DNA of 64,000 bases, taken from NCBI GenBank assembly GCA_947591785.1, contig CANQDK010000001.1, positions 1-64,000 of the forward strand. The letters run 5' to 3'. This stretch comes from an uncultured Clostridia bacterium (lineage in GTDB: Bacteria; Bacillota; Clostridia; Christensenellales; UBA1242). A program made the translations under genes and the position numbers. The notes under the pieces are model-generated. The model was given only the letters and a program-made list of their open reading frames with translations, did not search any database and was not told the origin of the DNA. Positions 41,744-51,844 of the stretch are shown piece after piece (position 1 is the stretch's first letter; each line of letters starts with the position of its first letter).

Positions 41744-42331
41744 TTATTTCATTTTTGCACGCAATTTGCTTTTTATTCGTGTTAAAGAATTGTCAATTGA
41801 TTTTTGTGATAAACCTAAACTTTGAGATATTTCTTTATAAGAAAAACCTTGTAGATAAGAAATTAAAACTTTGATTTCTTGTTCGTTAAGGGTGCTTTTA
41901 ATTGTGTCTTTTAATTTTTCAAAATTTTCTTTGTCAATCACTTTTTCTGCTGGAGTAGTGTCAAAAACAAGTTCTATTGGAAGATAGTCCAGACTTTCGT
42001 TTGCGTTTGAAACAAAACTTTGAAAAGAAACCGCTGTTGAAAGTGGTTTGTTTCGATTTGTGTTTGCACGGCGTATCGCGGTTTGAATTTGATGCTTAAT
42101 GCAAAGGACAGCAAATGTTTTAAAAGTTGTTTCTTTATGAGAAGAATATCCTTTAACTGCCTTATAAAGCCCAATCATTCCTTCTTGCACAATGTCTTCA
42201 ATATCTCCACCAACAAGAAAATATCCGCGACTTATTTTCACAACTAAGTCTTTGTAACGTGAAAATAATTCGTTTTCAGCATTGTCATCACCTTTTCTTA
42301 TTTTTTCAACCAATTCTTCATCTGTTGGCAT
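41744..42331 (-). CDS. sigH: RNA polymerase sigma-70 family factor, SigH-like
   Basis: 'RGYFLVGGDIEDIVQEGMIGLYKAVKGY', 'TTFKTFAVLCIKHQIQTAIRRA', region 4 'GFSYKEISQSLGLSQKSIDNSLTRIKSKL'; next to rlmB/mrnC. Confidence 0.85.
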   Translation of the reverse strand: MPTDEELVEKIRKGDDNAENELFSRYKDLVVKISRGYFLVGGDIEDIVQEGMIGLYKAVKGYSSHKETTFKTFAVLCIKHQIQTAIRRANTNRNKPLSTAVSFQSFVSNANESLDYLPIELVFDTTPAEKVIDKENFEKLKDTIKSTLNEQEIKVLISYLQGFSYKEISQSLGLSQKSIDNSLTRIKSKLRAKMK

Positions 42332-42485
42332 TATATGATTCCTTTTTAAATTTCACAATTTCTTTTGATTTATTGAGAATGATTATTTATTGTTTTCTCG
42401 TTTGTTAAAAACAATTACATATTTTACATTCTTGATTATTAAAAATGCTTATTTATTATCTGCTTTGTTGGTTATTGAAAAACAA

Positions 42486-43211
42486 TTATTTGTTTTTACT
42501 TTCTCTTTGTCGTAAAATTTCATATATAACGATGCCTGCACTTACACTTGCGTTTAGCGAATTAACAGAACCTTTCAGTGGCAAAGTTATGACATCATCG
42601 CAGTAAGCCCTAAGACTTTGCTTGATTCCATTCCCTTCACTTCCAACAACAACAGCAACAGGCCCTGTCAAATTTTGAGAATAAATTTCTTTTCCACCAA
42701 GTTCACAGGCGTAAATCCAAAGGCCATTTTCTTTAAGTTCGTCAATTGCTGTTTTTAAATTTGTAACTCGTGCAATTTTCATATTTGAAATTGCTCCGAC
42801 TGATGTTCTCACAACAGTTTCATTCACCTGGCAAGCACGCATTTTTGGAATAATGATTCCATCAACACCTGCACACTCGCATGTCCTGATGATAGCACCA
42901 AGATTGTGTGGATCTTCAATTCCGTCAAGCAAAACGATAAAAGCATTTTCATTTTTCGGATTTGCGAGAATGTCCTGAACAGAAGAATATTCAAAATCGA
43001 CTGTTTCTGCAATATACCCTTGATGGTGTCCTGTTATGCTTTTTTCATCAAGTATTTTCTTTGGAAGAAATTCAATTTTAAGCTGGTTTTTATGTGCTAA
43101 ATTTATGACATCATCTTTACGTGATGCAAAATTTTTATCTATCAAAATTTTGTTTATTGTTGTTTCATTCTTTATTGCTTCAAGAACTTGATTTTTTCCT
43201 TCAATTTGCAT
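42486..43211 (-). CDS. rlmB: 23S rRNA (guanosine-2'-O-)-methyltransferase, SpoU/TrmH family
   Basis: 'LLDGIEDPHNLGAIIRTCECAGVDGIIIP', 'VVVGSEGNGI', 'ITLPLKGSVNSLNASVSAGIVIYE'. Confidence 0.9.
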   Translation of the reverse strand: MQIEGKNQVLEAIKNETTINKILIDKNFASRKDDVINLAHKNQLKIEFLPKKILDEKSITGHHQGYIAETVDFEYSSVQDILANPKNENAFIVLLDGIEDPHNLGAIIRTCECAGVDGIIIPKMRACQVNETVVRTSVGAISNMKIARVTNLKTAIDELKENGLWIYACELGGKEIYSQNLTGPVAVVVGSEGNGIKQSLRAYCDDVITLPLKGSVNSLNASVSAGIVIYEILRQRESKNK

Positions 43212-43304
43212 TTTTTTGTCCTTTTTTTATAATTTTTTGCATTTTTTTTGTGATTTTTAGCAATTTTTTATGATTTTTATGACTATTTTCAATAATTTTA
43301 ATTT

Positions 43305-43700
43305 TTAATTATTTTGTGTTTGTTCAATTATTTTAATTGATTTTTCTAAAATTTCTTCAAGTCGTTTTTCTTTTCTGTTTAGATATAAAAATCCAATAAG
43401 TGCTTCAAAAGCAGTTGCTTTTTTGTATGTTTCTTCATCAAAATTCTTAGAAGAATGTTTATTGTGGGCATTTCGTGCTTTCTTCACTATTTTTTGTTCA
43501 GTTTCATGTAATTCATCTTGCAGAAAATCTAAAGCGGTTGCTTGTGAATTTGCGTTGCAAAATTTTTTTGCACGAAGGTGATATGTGTTTAATTTTTCTT
43601 TTTGTCCGTTTAAAACATAAAGTCGGACAAAACTGGTATGTAATGAATCTCCTAAAAATGCCAATGCAAGAGGGGACAGTTCCTCAATTTTTTCTTTCAT
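43305..43700 (-). CDS. mrnC: Mini-ribonuclease III
   Basis: 'LSPLALAFLGDSLHTSFVRLYV', 'RNAHNKHSSKN', 'YKKATAFEALIGFLYL'. Start set at MKEKIEEL. Confidence 0.85.
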   Translation of the reverse strand: MKEKIEELSPLALAFLGDSLHTSFVRLYVLNGQKEKLNTYHLRAKKFCNANSQATALDFLQDELHETEQKIVKKARNAHNKHSSKNFDEETYKKATAFEALIGFLYLNRKEKRLEEILEKSIKIIEQTQNN

Positions 43701-43722
43701 AAATCTTCCCTTCTTTTTTTTG

Positions 43723-44817
43723 TTAGTTATTGAATTTGAAAAGAACAACATCGCCATCTTGAATAACATAATCCTTTCCTTCAATTCTCACTTTTCCCTT
43801 TTCTTTTGCTTTCAAAAAACTTCCTGATTCAACAAGGTCATCATACGACACAATTTCTGCTTTAATAAATCCTTTTTCAAAATCGCTGTGAATTTTTCCT
43901 GCTGCTTGAGGTGCTTTTGTGCCTTTGCTTATTGTCCATGCACGAACTTCTTTCTCTCCTGCAGTGAGATAACTCATAAGCCCCAAAAGGTCATAACTTG
44001 CAACAACCAATTTTTCAAGTCCACTTGTTTTTATGCCAAGTTCTTCTTTAAAAAGTTCTCTCTCTTCTTTTTCAAGCCCAACAATTTCTTCTTCAACCTT
44101 TGCACACAACACAACAACCTTTGCTTTTTCTTTTTCGGCAATTTCTTTAACTGCAAGAACATAAGAATTGTCAGGTTTTGTTATGTCACTTTCGGCAATA
44201 TTTGCAACATAAATAACAGGTTTTGCTGTCAAAAGAGAAAAATTTTTAAGAAGTTTTTGTTCTTCTTCACTAAATTGTAAGGTGCGGATTTGTCCTCCAA
44301 CTTCCAGAGTTTCTTTTATGCGTTTCATCATATCAACGGCAGTTACAAGTGTTTTTTCTTTGTTCTGTCTTGCAACTTTTTCGTTTTTATCTAAAAATTT
44401 TGTCACTTGTTCAAGGTCAGCAAGAGCGAGTTCTGTTTCAATAACTTCAATATCTCGTTTTGGATTAATGCTTCCGCTCACATGAATAATTTTTTCGTTA
44501 TCAAAACATCGAACAACATGAACAATAGCATCAACTTCACGAATATGACTCAAAAATTTGTTTCCAAGCCCTTCGCCGTGACTTGCTCCAGCAACAAGCC
44601 CTGCAATATCGACAAATTCAATGCTTGCAGGGGTGATTTTTTGCGTTGAATACATCTTTCCAAGCACATCAAGACGTATGTCTGGAACATCGACAACACC
44701 AACATTTGGTTCAATAGTGCAGAAGGGGTAGTTAGCACTCTCTGCACCAGCCTCAGTTATTGCATTAAAAAGTGAACTTTTTCCAACATTTGGAAGTCCA
44801 ACAACACCAATTTTCAT
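43723..44817 (-). CDS. ychF: Redox-regulated ATPase/GTPase YchF (Obg family)
   Basis: '[21 protein letters not shown]', '[14 protein letters not shown]', '[23 protein letters not shown]', TGS domain. Confidence 0.96.
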   Translation of the reverse strand: MKIGVVGLPNVGKSSLFNAITEAGAESANYPFCTIEPNVGVVDVPDIRLDVLGKMYSTQKITPASIEFVDIAGLVAGASHGEGLGNKFLSHIREVDAIVHVVRCFDNEKIIHVSGSINPKRDIEVIETELALADLEQVTKFLDKNEKVARQNKEKTLVTAVDMMKRIKETLEVGGQIRTLQFSEEEQKLLKNFSLLTAKPVIYVANIAESDITKPDNSYVLAVKEIAEKEKAKVVVLCAKVEEEIVGLEKEERELFKEELGIKTSGLEKLVVASYDLLGLMSYLTAGEKEVRAWTISKGTKAPQAAGKIHSDFEKGFIKAEIVSYDDLVESGSFLKAKEKGKVRIEGKDYVIQDGDVVLFKFNN

Positions 44818-44861
44818 TTTGATAACTCCGTATAGTTCATTTATTTTTTATAAAACAGAAA

Positions 44862-44885
44862 AGAAAAGGGTGTTCCCCTTTCTTA
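44862..44885 (-). terminator. Terminator of the 1108-aa gene
   Basis: Minus strand AAGAAAGGGG-AACA-CCCTTTTCTTTTC. Confidence 0.6.
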
Positions 44886-44887
44886 TT

Positions 44888-47800
44888 CTATTTTGACCTT
44901 CCATCATTAGATTTTTGAGAAGAAGGGTTTGATTTGTTTTGTGTGTTTTGAGAATCATTATTTCTTTCTTTGTTTTGCTTTTCAACTTTTGCTTTTTTCT
45001 CTCGTTTAATTCTCTCAAGTTGTTTATTTTTTTCTTTCTTAATTTCGTTTTTCTTTTCTTCTTTTTCTCTTTCAAATTTTTGTTTTGCAGATTCTTCTTG
45101 CAATTTTTTAAGAGATTCAAGATCTTGTTTTTGAACAATTTGTTGAAGATTTGCTCGTTTATTTTTCTCTTCTAACTCTTTATTTTGTTTTCTTGCGAAA
45201 TTTATTTGAGCTCTATAATTTTCAGCCTGTTCTTTGGTGAGAGTTGGGTTTTCTTTTAAAGCATTTTCCAATTGTTTTATATAGATTTTGTTTGCATCAA
45301 TAACGCTTTTGTTTTGTGCTTTAACAAGTCCTTTTTTTGCTCTTACATAAGATGGTTTGTTATCAAATTTTTCAAGTTCGCTATTTCTTTTTTCTTCATC
45401 AGAAGCATATTTAAATTTAATGGCATCTCGTTTGTTATTGTAGCCATTTAGCCTTGTAGTATAACTTGCTATTTTATTATTGCTTTTTATTGCTGTCTTA
45501 TTTGCAGTTTTTTGAAGTTTTACTTCTTTTCTTTCACCTTTTGTCATGTCAATCATATTAAGGAATTTCTTTATCTGATTAAGCGGTTGAATAACTTGAT
45601 ATGTGAATGCTGTTCCAGTCAGTGCAAAAAATGCTAAGTATGCAAAAGGAACAAACATTGAAACCAGAAGTGCTACTGCACCTAATACAAGCAGCCCTTT
45701 AAATAATTTTTCATTTGGTGCCAATATTTCATATTTATGGTTTCCTATCTTCTTTTCTAATGGCGGAGCATCTTTTTTTTCTTTCTCTTCTTCTTCCTCT
45801 TCTTCCTCTTCGTCCTCATCTTCTTCGCCACCGCCACCATCATGGTGGTAATAGTGATGATAGTGATGGTGGTGATGATGATGGTCTCCATCTTGTTCTT
45901 TTTCTGTTACTTTGATTTCTCTTTCAAGTTGAGCTGCTTTATCCAAAGAAACAAGAGTTTCAACTTTTTCATGTGATATTTCATGAACATTATATTGGTT
46001 TTCACCAATTGCTTTTTGTTTAGGAGCGGGAGCTTTATTTTTTTCTGCCAAAACATCTGCCTGTTTATATTCATGTTGAAGATAAGTTGTTAGATTTGCA
46101 ATGTTTTGTGCGTTAGTCTCAAAATTTACATCAAGAAGAAGGTCAACATTGCCAGAAGAATTTTTTAATCCAATACATAGAGCTTGTCTTTCGCCAGTTT
46201 CCTGCAAAGCAAGGCTTCTTATTTCGTAAAATTTTGGGGCACGTATGGAATCATTTCGTGTTTGCACATAAAAATATCGCTTTCCATCTCGCTCTAAAAT
46301 GCTTGCATATTGAGGTTCTGTTTCTCCCTTTAAAATTATTGGAAAAGATGACAAAACAGTTTCGTTTGCAATTTCAACTCTTAATGGCTTATTAATGTTT
46401 TCTGCAGATTTTTCATTTGCATTTCTTCTTTCCAATTGTATACTTTCAATCATTAATGTGGAATATATTGGTTCTTGTTCATGAGTCAATATACAATCAT
46501 GTTCGTGTTCTTTGCTGAAAAATCTTTGATTTACAATGACATCACGAGGAATAATTGAGAGAGTTTGGGCTCTATTTCCCTTATTATCAAGCAATTGTGA
46601 TTGAATCGCAGAAACTATTAATGAAAAGTTTTTATTTTCTGCATGAACATCGGCAACTTCAAGTTGTGTATTCTTGGTTATGCCTGCACGAGAAATTGTG
46701 CAATGATAAAATCCGTCTTCAGAAAGACTTAATGCTCCAAAGTCAATCTTTGGATTATCTTTTTTTAAAGAATCAACAAAAGAAGATGTCATTGAAAGTT
46801 GAAGCCCATTTTTACTATCATCGATTGAAACAATTCTTGAACCGTTTTCACGTATTTCAATCAATGGGGTATTCTCTCTTGATGTTACACCAAGCATTTG
46901 GTATCTGTCTTCAACATTTTCTTGTTTAAGTTTTATATGTGTGAAAATTAAATCAGTTTTGTCAGTTTTTTCAAATTGAAAATCTACACCGTTTCTTGAG
47001 CTGGAGCGTTTCAAAGTTTCTGTGATAATTTTTTCTTTTTTTGAAGGTTCATCTATATCTTCATCATAATCGTAATGTATTTCCTCTACATCTTCCTTAT
47101 ATTCAAAAGGGGTTCTTATAGGGGGAGGGCTTTCAATTTTTTCATTTTCACGAGGTGGAACTTGTGGTGGAGTTGAATTATCAAAAGATGGATTTGAATT
47201 TGTTGTTTGTGGTTCAGGCTCTTGTTGTGTCATTTGTTCTTGTGGTTCCAATTTTTCCGCTTCCTCTCTTGCTGCACCAAGCGATATTTGATTGTTGATA
47301 TAGCTTTGCACTAACTGAACTCTTGGTTGAAAATATGTTGAATTTGAAGAACTTGTCAACTGACCATTGCTTTCAATTCTTGCTTGTCCGCTTTCATGCA
47401 TAAAAAAGCGAACTTTTGCTTCGTCGTCATTTGCGATTCTTTGTTGGTTCTTAAAGTTTTCAAATTTTGTGTTAAATATTTTTGAATAACCCTCGATAAG
47501 ATTATTTTGCTCAGCATTTTTTTTATCTTTATGTTTAAATGATTTTATGGCATCTTTCACATTCTTTTCAAGTCTTTTTTGTTCGGCTTTTGAAAGAGGA
47601 ACAGTTTCATTTTCTTGTGATGGTGCAGCTTTGCCTATGCTTTTTGCAAGATTTCTTGCATCTGCATAGTCATATTTTCCATTAATAGCATAGTCATTCA
47701 CAAGATTAATTTTGTCTAAATAGTTAGAAACAGAGTGTCCTTTGACAATCGTTCCGTTCTCAAAGCGTGCTTCACCACTTTCATGAAGGAAAAAAGCAAC

Positions 47801-48214
47801 TTTTGCAATATCATCATCTTTGAAATGGTGTTCTTTTTTAAATTCTTTGAAATCTTCACTAAAAATCTCTGCATATCCTCGTGTTAGTTTACTATTGTAA
47901 GATTCTGGAGAATTGTTAAATTGAAGAACTTGCTCCACAACCATTGACCTTATTTCAAAGTGTGATGAATTGTCGATTTCGCTGAGCATTCCATCTTTGT
48001 TAATATGTGCATCACCTTTTTCATGCATATAGAAACGAACCTTTGCTTCATCAACATCTTTTATTCTATTTTCCTTCATGAAACTCTCAAAGTCGCTTTG
48101 AAAAACTTGAGAATATGTTTCAATGAAGTTTGTGGTCCTTTTGTCTTTTTTCTCTTTAAATATTTCAAGCATAGCATTGACTCTTGCTTCAATCTCTTTT
48201 TCATTATATGCCAT
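44888..48214 (-). CDS. Large (1108 aa) protein with three N-terminal repeats, His-rich/poly-acidic tract, paired TM segment and charged C-terminal coil; unknown function
   Basis: Repeats 'YSQVF..DFESFMKENRIKDVDEAKVRFYMHEKGDAHI', 'YAEIF..DFKEFKKEHHFKDDDIAKVAFFLHESGEARF', 'YSKIF..KFENFKNQQRIANDDEAKVRFFMHESGQARI'; 'DHHHHHHHYHHYYHHDGGGGEEDEDEEEEEEEEE'; TM 'LLVLGAVALLVSMFVPFAYLAFFALTGTAF'. Confidence 0.85.
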   Translation of the reverse strand: MAYNEKEIEARVNAMLEIFKEKKDKRTTNFIETYSQVFQSDFESFMKENRIKDVDEAKVRFYMHEKGDAHINKDGMLSEIDNSSHFEIRSMVVEQVLQFNNSPESYNSKLTRGYAEIFSEDFKEFKKEHHFKDDDIAKVAFFLHESGEARFENGTIVKGHSVSNYLDKINLVNDYAINGKYDYADARNLAKSIGKAAPSQENETVPLSKAEQKRLEKNVKDAIKSFKHKDKKNAEQNNLIEGYSKIFNTKFENFKNQQRIANDDEAKVRFFMHESGQARIESNGQLTSSSNSTYFQPRVQLVQSYINNQISLGAAREEAEKLEPQEQMTQQEPEPQTTNSNPSFDNSTPPQVPPRENEKIESPPPIRTPFEYKEDVEEIHYDYDEDIDEPSKKEKIITETLKRSSSRNGVDFQFEKTDKTDLIFTHIKLKQENVEDRYQMLGVTSRENTPLIEIRENGSRIVSIDDSKNGLQLSMTSSFVDSLKKDNPKIDFGALSLSEDGFYHCTISRAGITKNTQLEVADVHAENKNFSLIVSAIQSQLLDNKGNRAQTLSIIPRDVIVNQRFFSKEHEHDCILTHEQEPIYSTLMIESIQLERRNANEKSAENINKPLRVEIANETVLSSFPIILKGETEPQYASILERDGKRYFYVQTRNDSIRAPKFYEIRSLALQETGERQALCIGLKNSSGNVDLLLDVNFETNAQNIANLTTYLQHEYKQADVLAEKNKAPAPKQKAIGENQYNVHEISHEKVETLVSLDKAAQLEREIKVTEKEQDGDHHHHHHHYHHYYHHDGGGGEEDEDEEEEEEEEEKEKKDAPPLEKKIGNHKYEILAPNEKLFKGLLVLGAVALLVSMFVPFAYLAFFALTGTAFTYQVIQPLNQIKKFLNMIDMTKGERKEVKLQKTANKTAIKSNNKIASYTTRLNGYNNKRDAIKFKYASDEEKRNSELEKFDNKPSYVRAKKGLVKAQNKSVIDANKIYIKQLENALKENPTLTKEQAENYRAQINFARKQNKELEEKNKRANLQQIVQKQDLESLKKLQEESAKQKFEREKEEKKNEIKKEKNKQLERIKREKKAKVEKQNKERNNDSQNTQNKSNPSSQKSNDGRSK

Positions 48215-48491
48215 AAGGTTTCTCCTTTAACATTTGATATTTGATTATAACATAAATAAAGATTACATGTCAATTTTTGCCATAAAATAATTTAAAATGT
48301 TGCAAAATTCTTGATTTATGATATTTTTCTGTTTTTCATTCGTTAAAAAATAAAATTTGTAGCGAAAAACTTGTTTTTTTTCTTGTTTTTTGATATTATG
48401 GAAATAATTGCTTAGCACAAAAGGTGCTTTATTGATAAATTTTAATCAATTAAACAAATAAAAATAAGCGAAAATTAAATGGAGAGATTTT

Positions 48492-51227
48492 ATGGGACTT
48501 TTTGGAAACGAAAACAAATCACAAGTAAAGAAATTGAAAAAAATTGCTGACAAAGTTGTTGCACTTGAAGACAAATATAAGGCAATGACTGACGAAGAAC
48601 TTAAAAATTGCACTGAAGATTTTAAGAAAAGATATGCTTCTGGAGAGGGGCTTAATGATATGCTTCCTGAGGCGTATGCGGTTGTTCGTGAAGCAGCGGA
48701 CAGAGTTTTGAATATGCGTCATTTTTATGTTCAAATTTTGGGCGGAATTGCACTTCACCAAGGGCGTATCGCAGAGATGGCAACTGGTGAAGGGAAAACA
48801 TTGGTTGCAACCCTTCCTGCTTATCTTAATGCTATTTCAGGACTGGGTGTTCACGTTGTGACAGTGAATGAATATTTGGCAAAGCGTGATGCTGAGTGGA
48901 TGGGAAAAGTCTATCGTTTTTTGGGTTTGACAGTTGGCGTTATTGTTTCAAACATGGAACCAAAAGAAAAGAAAAAGGCCTATAACTGTGACATAACCTA
49001 CTGCACAAACAATGAGCTTGGCTTTGATTTCTTGCGTGACAATATGGCAATAATGAAGGAACAAAAAGTTCAACGTGGCCATAACTTTGCAATCGTGGAC
49101 GAGGTTGACAGTATTTTGATTGATGAAGCAAGAACTCCACTCATCATTTCTGGGCGAGGAATGAAGTCAAGTGACAACTATCTGAAGGCACAAAAATTTG
49201 CGAAATCGTTGAAACCTGAGGATTGGGAAAAAGATGAAAAAACCAAACAAATCAACTTGACAGAAAGTGGTGTCAGCAAAGCAGAAAGATTTTATGGTAC
49301 AGACAACTTGTCTGATATTGACAACTTGGAACTTAACCACTATATCAACAACGCTCTTAAAGCAAACTTTATTATGTTTGTAAACGAAAACTACATTGTC
49401 AAAGATGGGGAAGTTGTTATTGTTGATGAATTCACTGGCCGTCTTATGCCAGGGAGAAGATACAATGATGGTTTACATCAAGCAATCGAAGCAAAAGAAG
49501 GGGTTGAGATTAAAGATGAAAACAAAACTCTTGCAACAATCACTTTCCAAAACTATTTTAGAATTTACAACAAACTTTCAGGTATGACAGGAACTGCAAA
49601 AACCGAAGAAGGTGAATTCAGGGGGATATACAAACTTGATGTTGTGACAATCCCAACAAACAAACCAAATATTCGTATTGATGAGCCTGATATAGTTTTC
49701 ACAACAGAAGCAGGCAAGATTAAAGCAATCGTTGAAGAAATTAAGCGAAGGCATGAAACTGGACAACCAATTTTGGTTGGAACGATTACCATTGAAAAGA
49801 GTGAACTTTTGTCAAAGGCTCTTAAAGAGAACAAAATTAAGCATGTTGTTTTGAATGCTAAAAATCATGAACAAGAATCTCAAATTGTTGCTCAAGCAGG
49901 ACGAAAAGGGGCAGTCACTATTGCAACAAACATGGCAGGGCGTGGAACGGATATTTTGCTTGGCGGAAACCCAGAATTTATGGCAAAGAAACAAATGCAA
50001 GATGAAAATTTCACGGAAGAACAGATTTCTTATGCAACTGCATTCAACACTGTTGATGACAAAGATATGCAGAAAGCAAGAGAAAGATATCATGAACTCT
50101 ACGAAAACTTCAAAAAGATAACAGATGCCGAAAAAGAAGAAGTAAAGAAAGTTGGTGGACTTCATATTGTTGGAACAGAAAGACATGAAAGTAGACGTAT
50201 CGACAATCAGTTGAGAGGGCGTGCATCTCGTCAAGGTGACCCAGGTTCAAGTGTGTTTTTCTTGTCGCTTGAAGACGATTTGATTCGCAGATTTGGTGGT
50301 GACCGCTTGAAGAATATTGCAACATTTTTTAAACTTCAAGAAGGCACTCCAATTCAACTTAAAATTTTGTCAAAACAGATTGAAGGAGCTCAGAAGAAAA
50401 TTGAAATTCAAAACTTTGCAATGAGAAAAACTGTGCTTCAATTTGATGATGTTATGAACGCACAAAGAGAGATAATTTATAAGGAACGTGACAGAGTTTT
50501 AAATGGAGATGGTGTTCATCAATATATTATGGGAATGTTTCCAAGTGTTATAAGCAAGTTCTGTGACCGTTGCGTTGATAATGAAAAACCATATTTTGAA
50601 TGGGATTTTGAGAAGATAAATCAAGAACTTGAACGTGGACTTTTAGAGAAAGGCAAGAATCTTATCACTGAAGAGTTTTGTGAAAATTTTGATCGCGAAG
50701 ATTTGGAGAATGCAATTCTCAAAATTGTAGAAGGAAGATATAATGAAAGAATGAATGAAGCAGGAAAATACGGAATTGATTTTGAAAAACTTGAAAATTT
50801 TGTGCTTTTGAAAGTTGTTGACAGCAACTGGATGAACCATATTGATGATATGCAAATCATGAAAAACGAAATCTTTGCACGTGGATTTGGAAATCAAGAC
50901 CCTATTCTTGCATACAAAAAAGATGCGTATGAAATGTTTGACAATATGATTGAGAAGATTCGTGAAAGCACATGTATATTGCTTCTAAACACTTCTATTG
51001 AAATCAAAAGACCAGAGCCAACACAATCAACACAGCAGGTGCAATCGAAATATACAGAGGCAAAAGTATATGACCCAGCAGACGCAAAGAAAAGGCCAGA
51101 GGAAGTGAAAAAACAAACCACTGTTGTGAACACTCAAAAGAAGATTGGGCGTAATGACCCATGTCCATGCGGAAGCGGAAAGAAATATAAAAACTGTCAT
51201 GGAAGCAATGCTGTGGAACAAGAATAA
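48492..51227 (+). CDS. secA: Preprotein translocase ATPase SecA
   Basis: 'HQGRIAEMATGEGKTLVATLPAYLNA', 'YCTNNELGFDFLRDNM', 'TNMAGRGTDI', C-term SEC-C 'NDPCPCGSGKKYKNCHG'. Confidence 0.97.
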   Translation: MGLFGNENKSQVKKLKKIADKVVALEDKYKAMTDEELKNCTEDFKKRYASGEGLNDMLPEAYAVVREAADRVLNMRHFYVQILGGIALHQGRIAEMATGEGKTLVATLPAYLNAISGLGVHVVTVNEYLAKRDAEWMGKVYRFLGLTVGVIVSNMEPKEKKKAYNCDITYCTNNELGFDFLRDNMAIMKEQKVQRGHNFAIVDEVDSILIDEARTPLIISGRGMKSSDNYLKAQKFAKSLKPEDWEKDEKTKQINLTESGVSKAERFYGTDNLSDIDNLELNHYINNALKANFIMFVNENYIVKDGEVVIVDEFTGRLMPGRRYNDGLHQAIEAKEGVEIKDENKTLATITFQNYFRIYNKLSGMTGTAKTEEGEFRGIYKLDVVTIPTNKPNIRIDEPDIVFTTEAGKIKAIVEEIKRRHETGQPILVGTITIEKSELLSKALKENKIKHVVLNAKNHEQESQIVAQAGRKGAVTIATNMAGRGTDILLGGNPEFMAKKQMQDENFTEEQISYATAFNTVDDKDMQKARERYHELYENFKKITDAEKEEVKKVGGLHIVGTERHESRRIDNQLRGRASRQGDPGSSVFFLSLEDDLIRRFGGDRLKNIATFFKLQEGTPIQLKILSKQIEGAQKKIEIQNFAMRKTVLQFDDVMNAQREIIYKERDRVLNGDGVHQYIMGMFPSVISKFCDRCVDNEKPYFEWDFEKINQELERGLLEKGKNLITEEFCENFDREDLENAILKIVEGRYNERMNEAGKYGIDFEKLENFVLLKVVDSNWMNHIDDMQIMKNEIFARGFGNQDPILAYKKDAYEMFDNMIEKIRESTCILLLNTSIEIKRPEPTQSTQQVQSKYTEAKVYDPADAKKRPEEVKKQTTVVNTQKKIGRNDPCPCGSGKKYKNCHGSNAVEQE

Positions 51228-51264
51228 ACAGAAAGAAGAAGGCGAAGTTATAAAAACTTAAAAT

Positions 51265-51699
51265 TTATAAATATTTTCTAATATCAAATTCCTGTTTGTC
51301 CATTAGGCGAATAAGTTTTTTTGCGAGAGTTTTTGACTCGTCGCTTGCTTTTTCATACTGATTAAGATATTTGTTTAAAGATTTTACACCCATATTACAA
51401 CCATCTGTCATTAAGTCAGCGATAGTTGCGTCTGTTTTTTTGAAAATAAGTTTTATGCTTGTTTTCATTTTTGACATAAATTTTGCGATAGAGTTTGGAT
51501 TTTTTCCATCACTATTAAGATTGTTAAGCATTTTTTGAATTTCATCTTGTAGAAAATTGTAGTCGTTCTTGTAGTTTATGAGTTTATTCTTAAACTCTTC
51601 ATTTTTCACATTATTGATAACTTCATCAATCGCTTCAATTCCCATTTTGATTCCTGCATCGCATTCTTTGAGCAAATTAATAGTATCTGACATAAACAC
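51265..51699 (-). CDS. Small helical-bundle protein (DUF2383-like?)
   Basis: All-helical 144 aa, 'LLKECDAGIKMGIEAIDEVI...DCNMGVKSLNKYLNQY'-type pattern; family assignment weak. Confidence 0.5.
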   Translation of the reverse strand: MFMSDTINLLKECDAGIKMGIEAIDEVINNVKNEEFKNKLINYKNDYNFLQDEIQKMLNNLNSDGKNPNSIAKFMSKMKTSIKLIFKKTDATIADLMTDGCNMGVKSLNKYLNQYEKASDESKTLAKKLIRLMDKQEFDIRKYL

Positions 51700-51844
51700 C
51701 TCTTAGAAGTAGTTTTTTCAAATATTTGATTTATATACTTATAAACTAACTTTAAATGCGACATTTAGCATTTAATTTCTTTAAATTGTTTGACATTTTT
51801 ATTTTTATTAAAGTAATATGAATGGATATGGGGGCGAAAATAAT

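Noticed and set aside
45603-45915. Ser/Pro/His-rich plus-strand ORFs opposite the 1108-aa gene
   Set aside because: Antisense reading of the His/Glu low-complexity tract.
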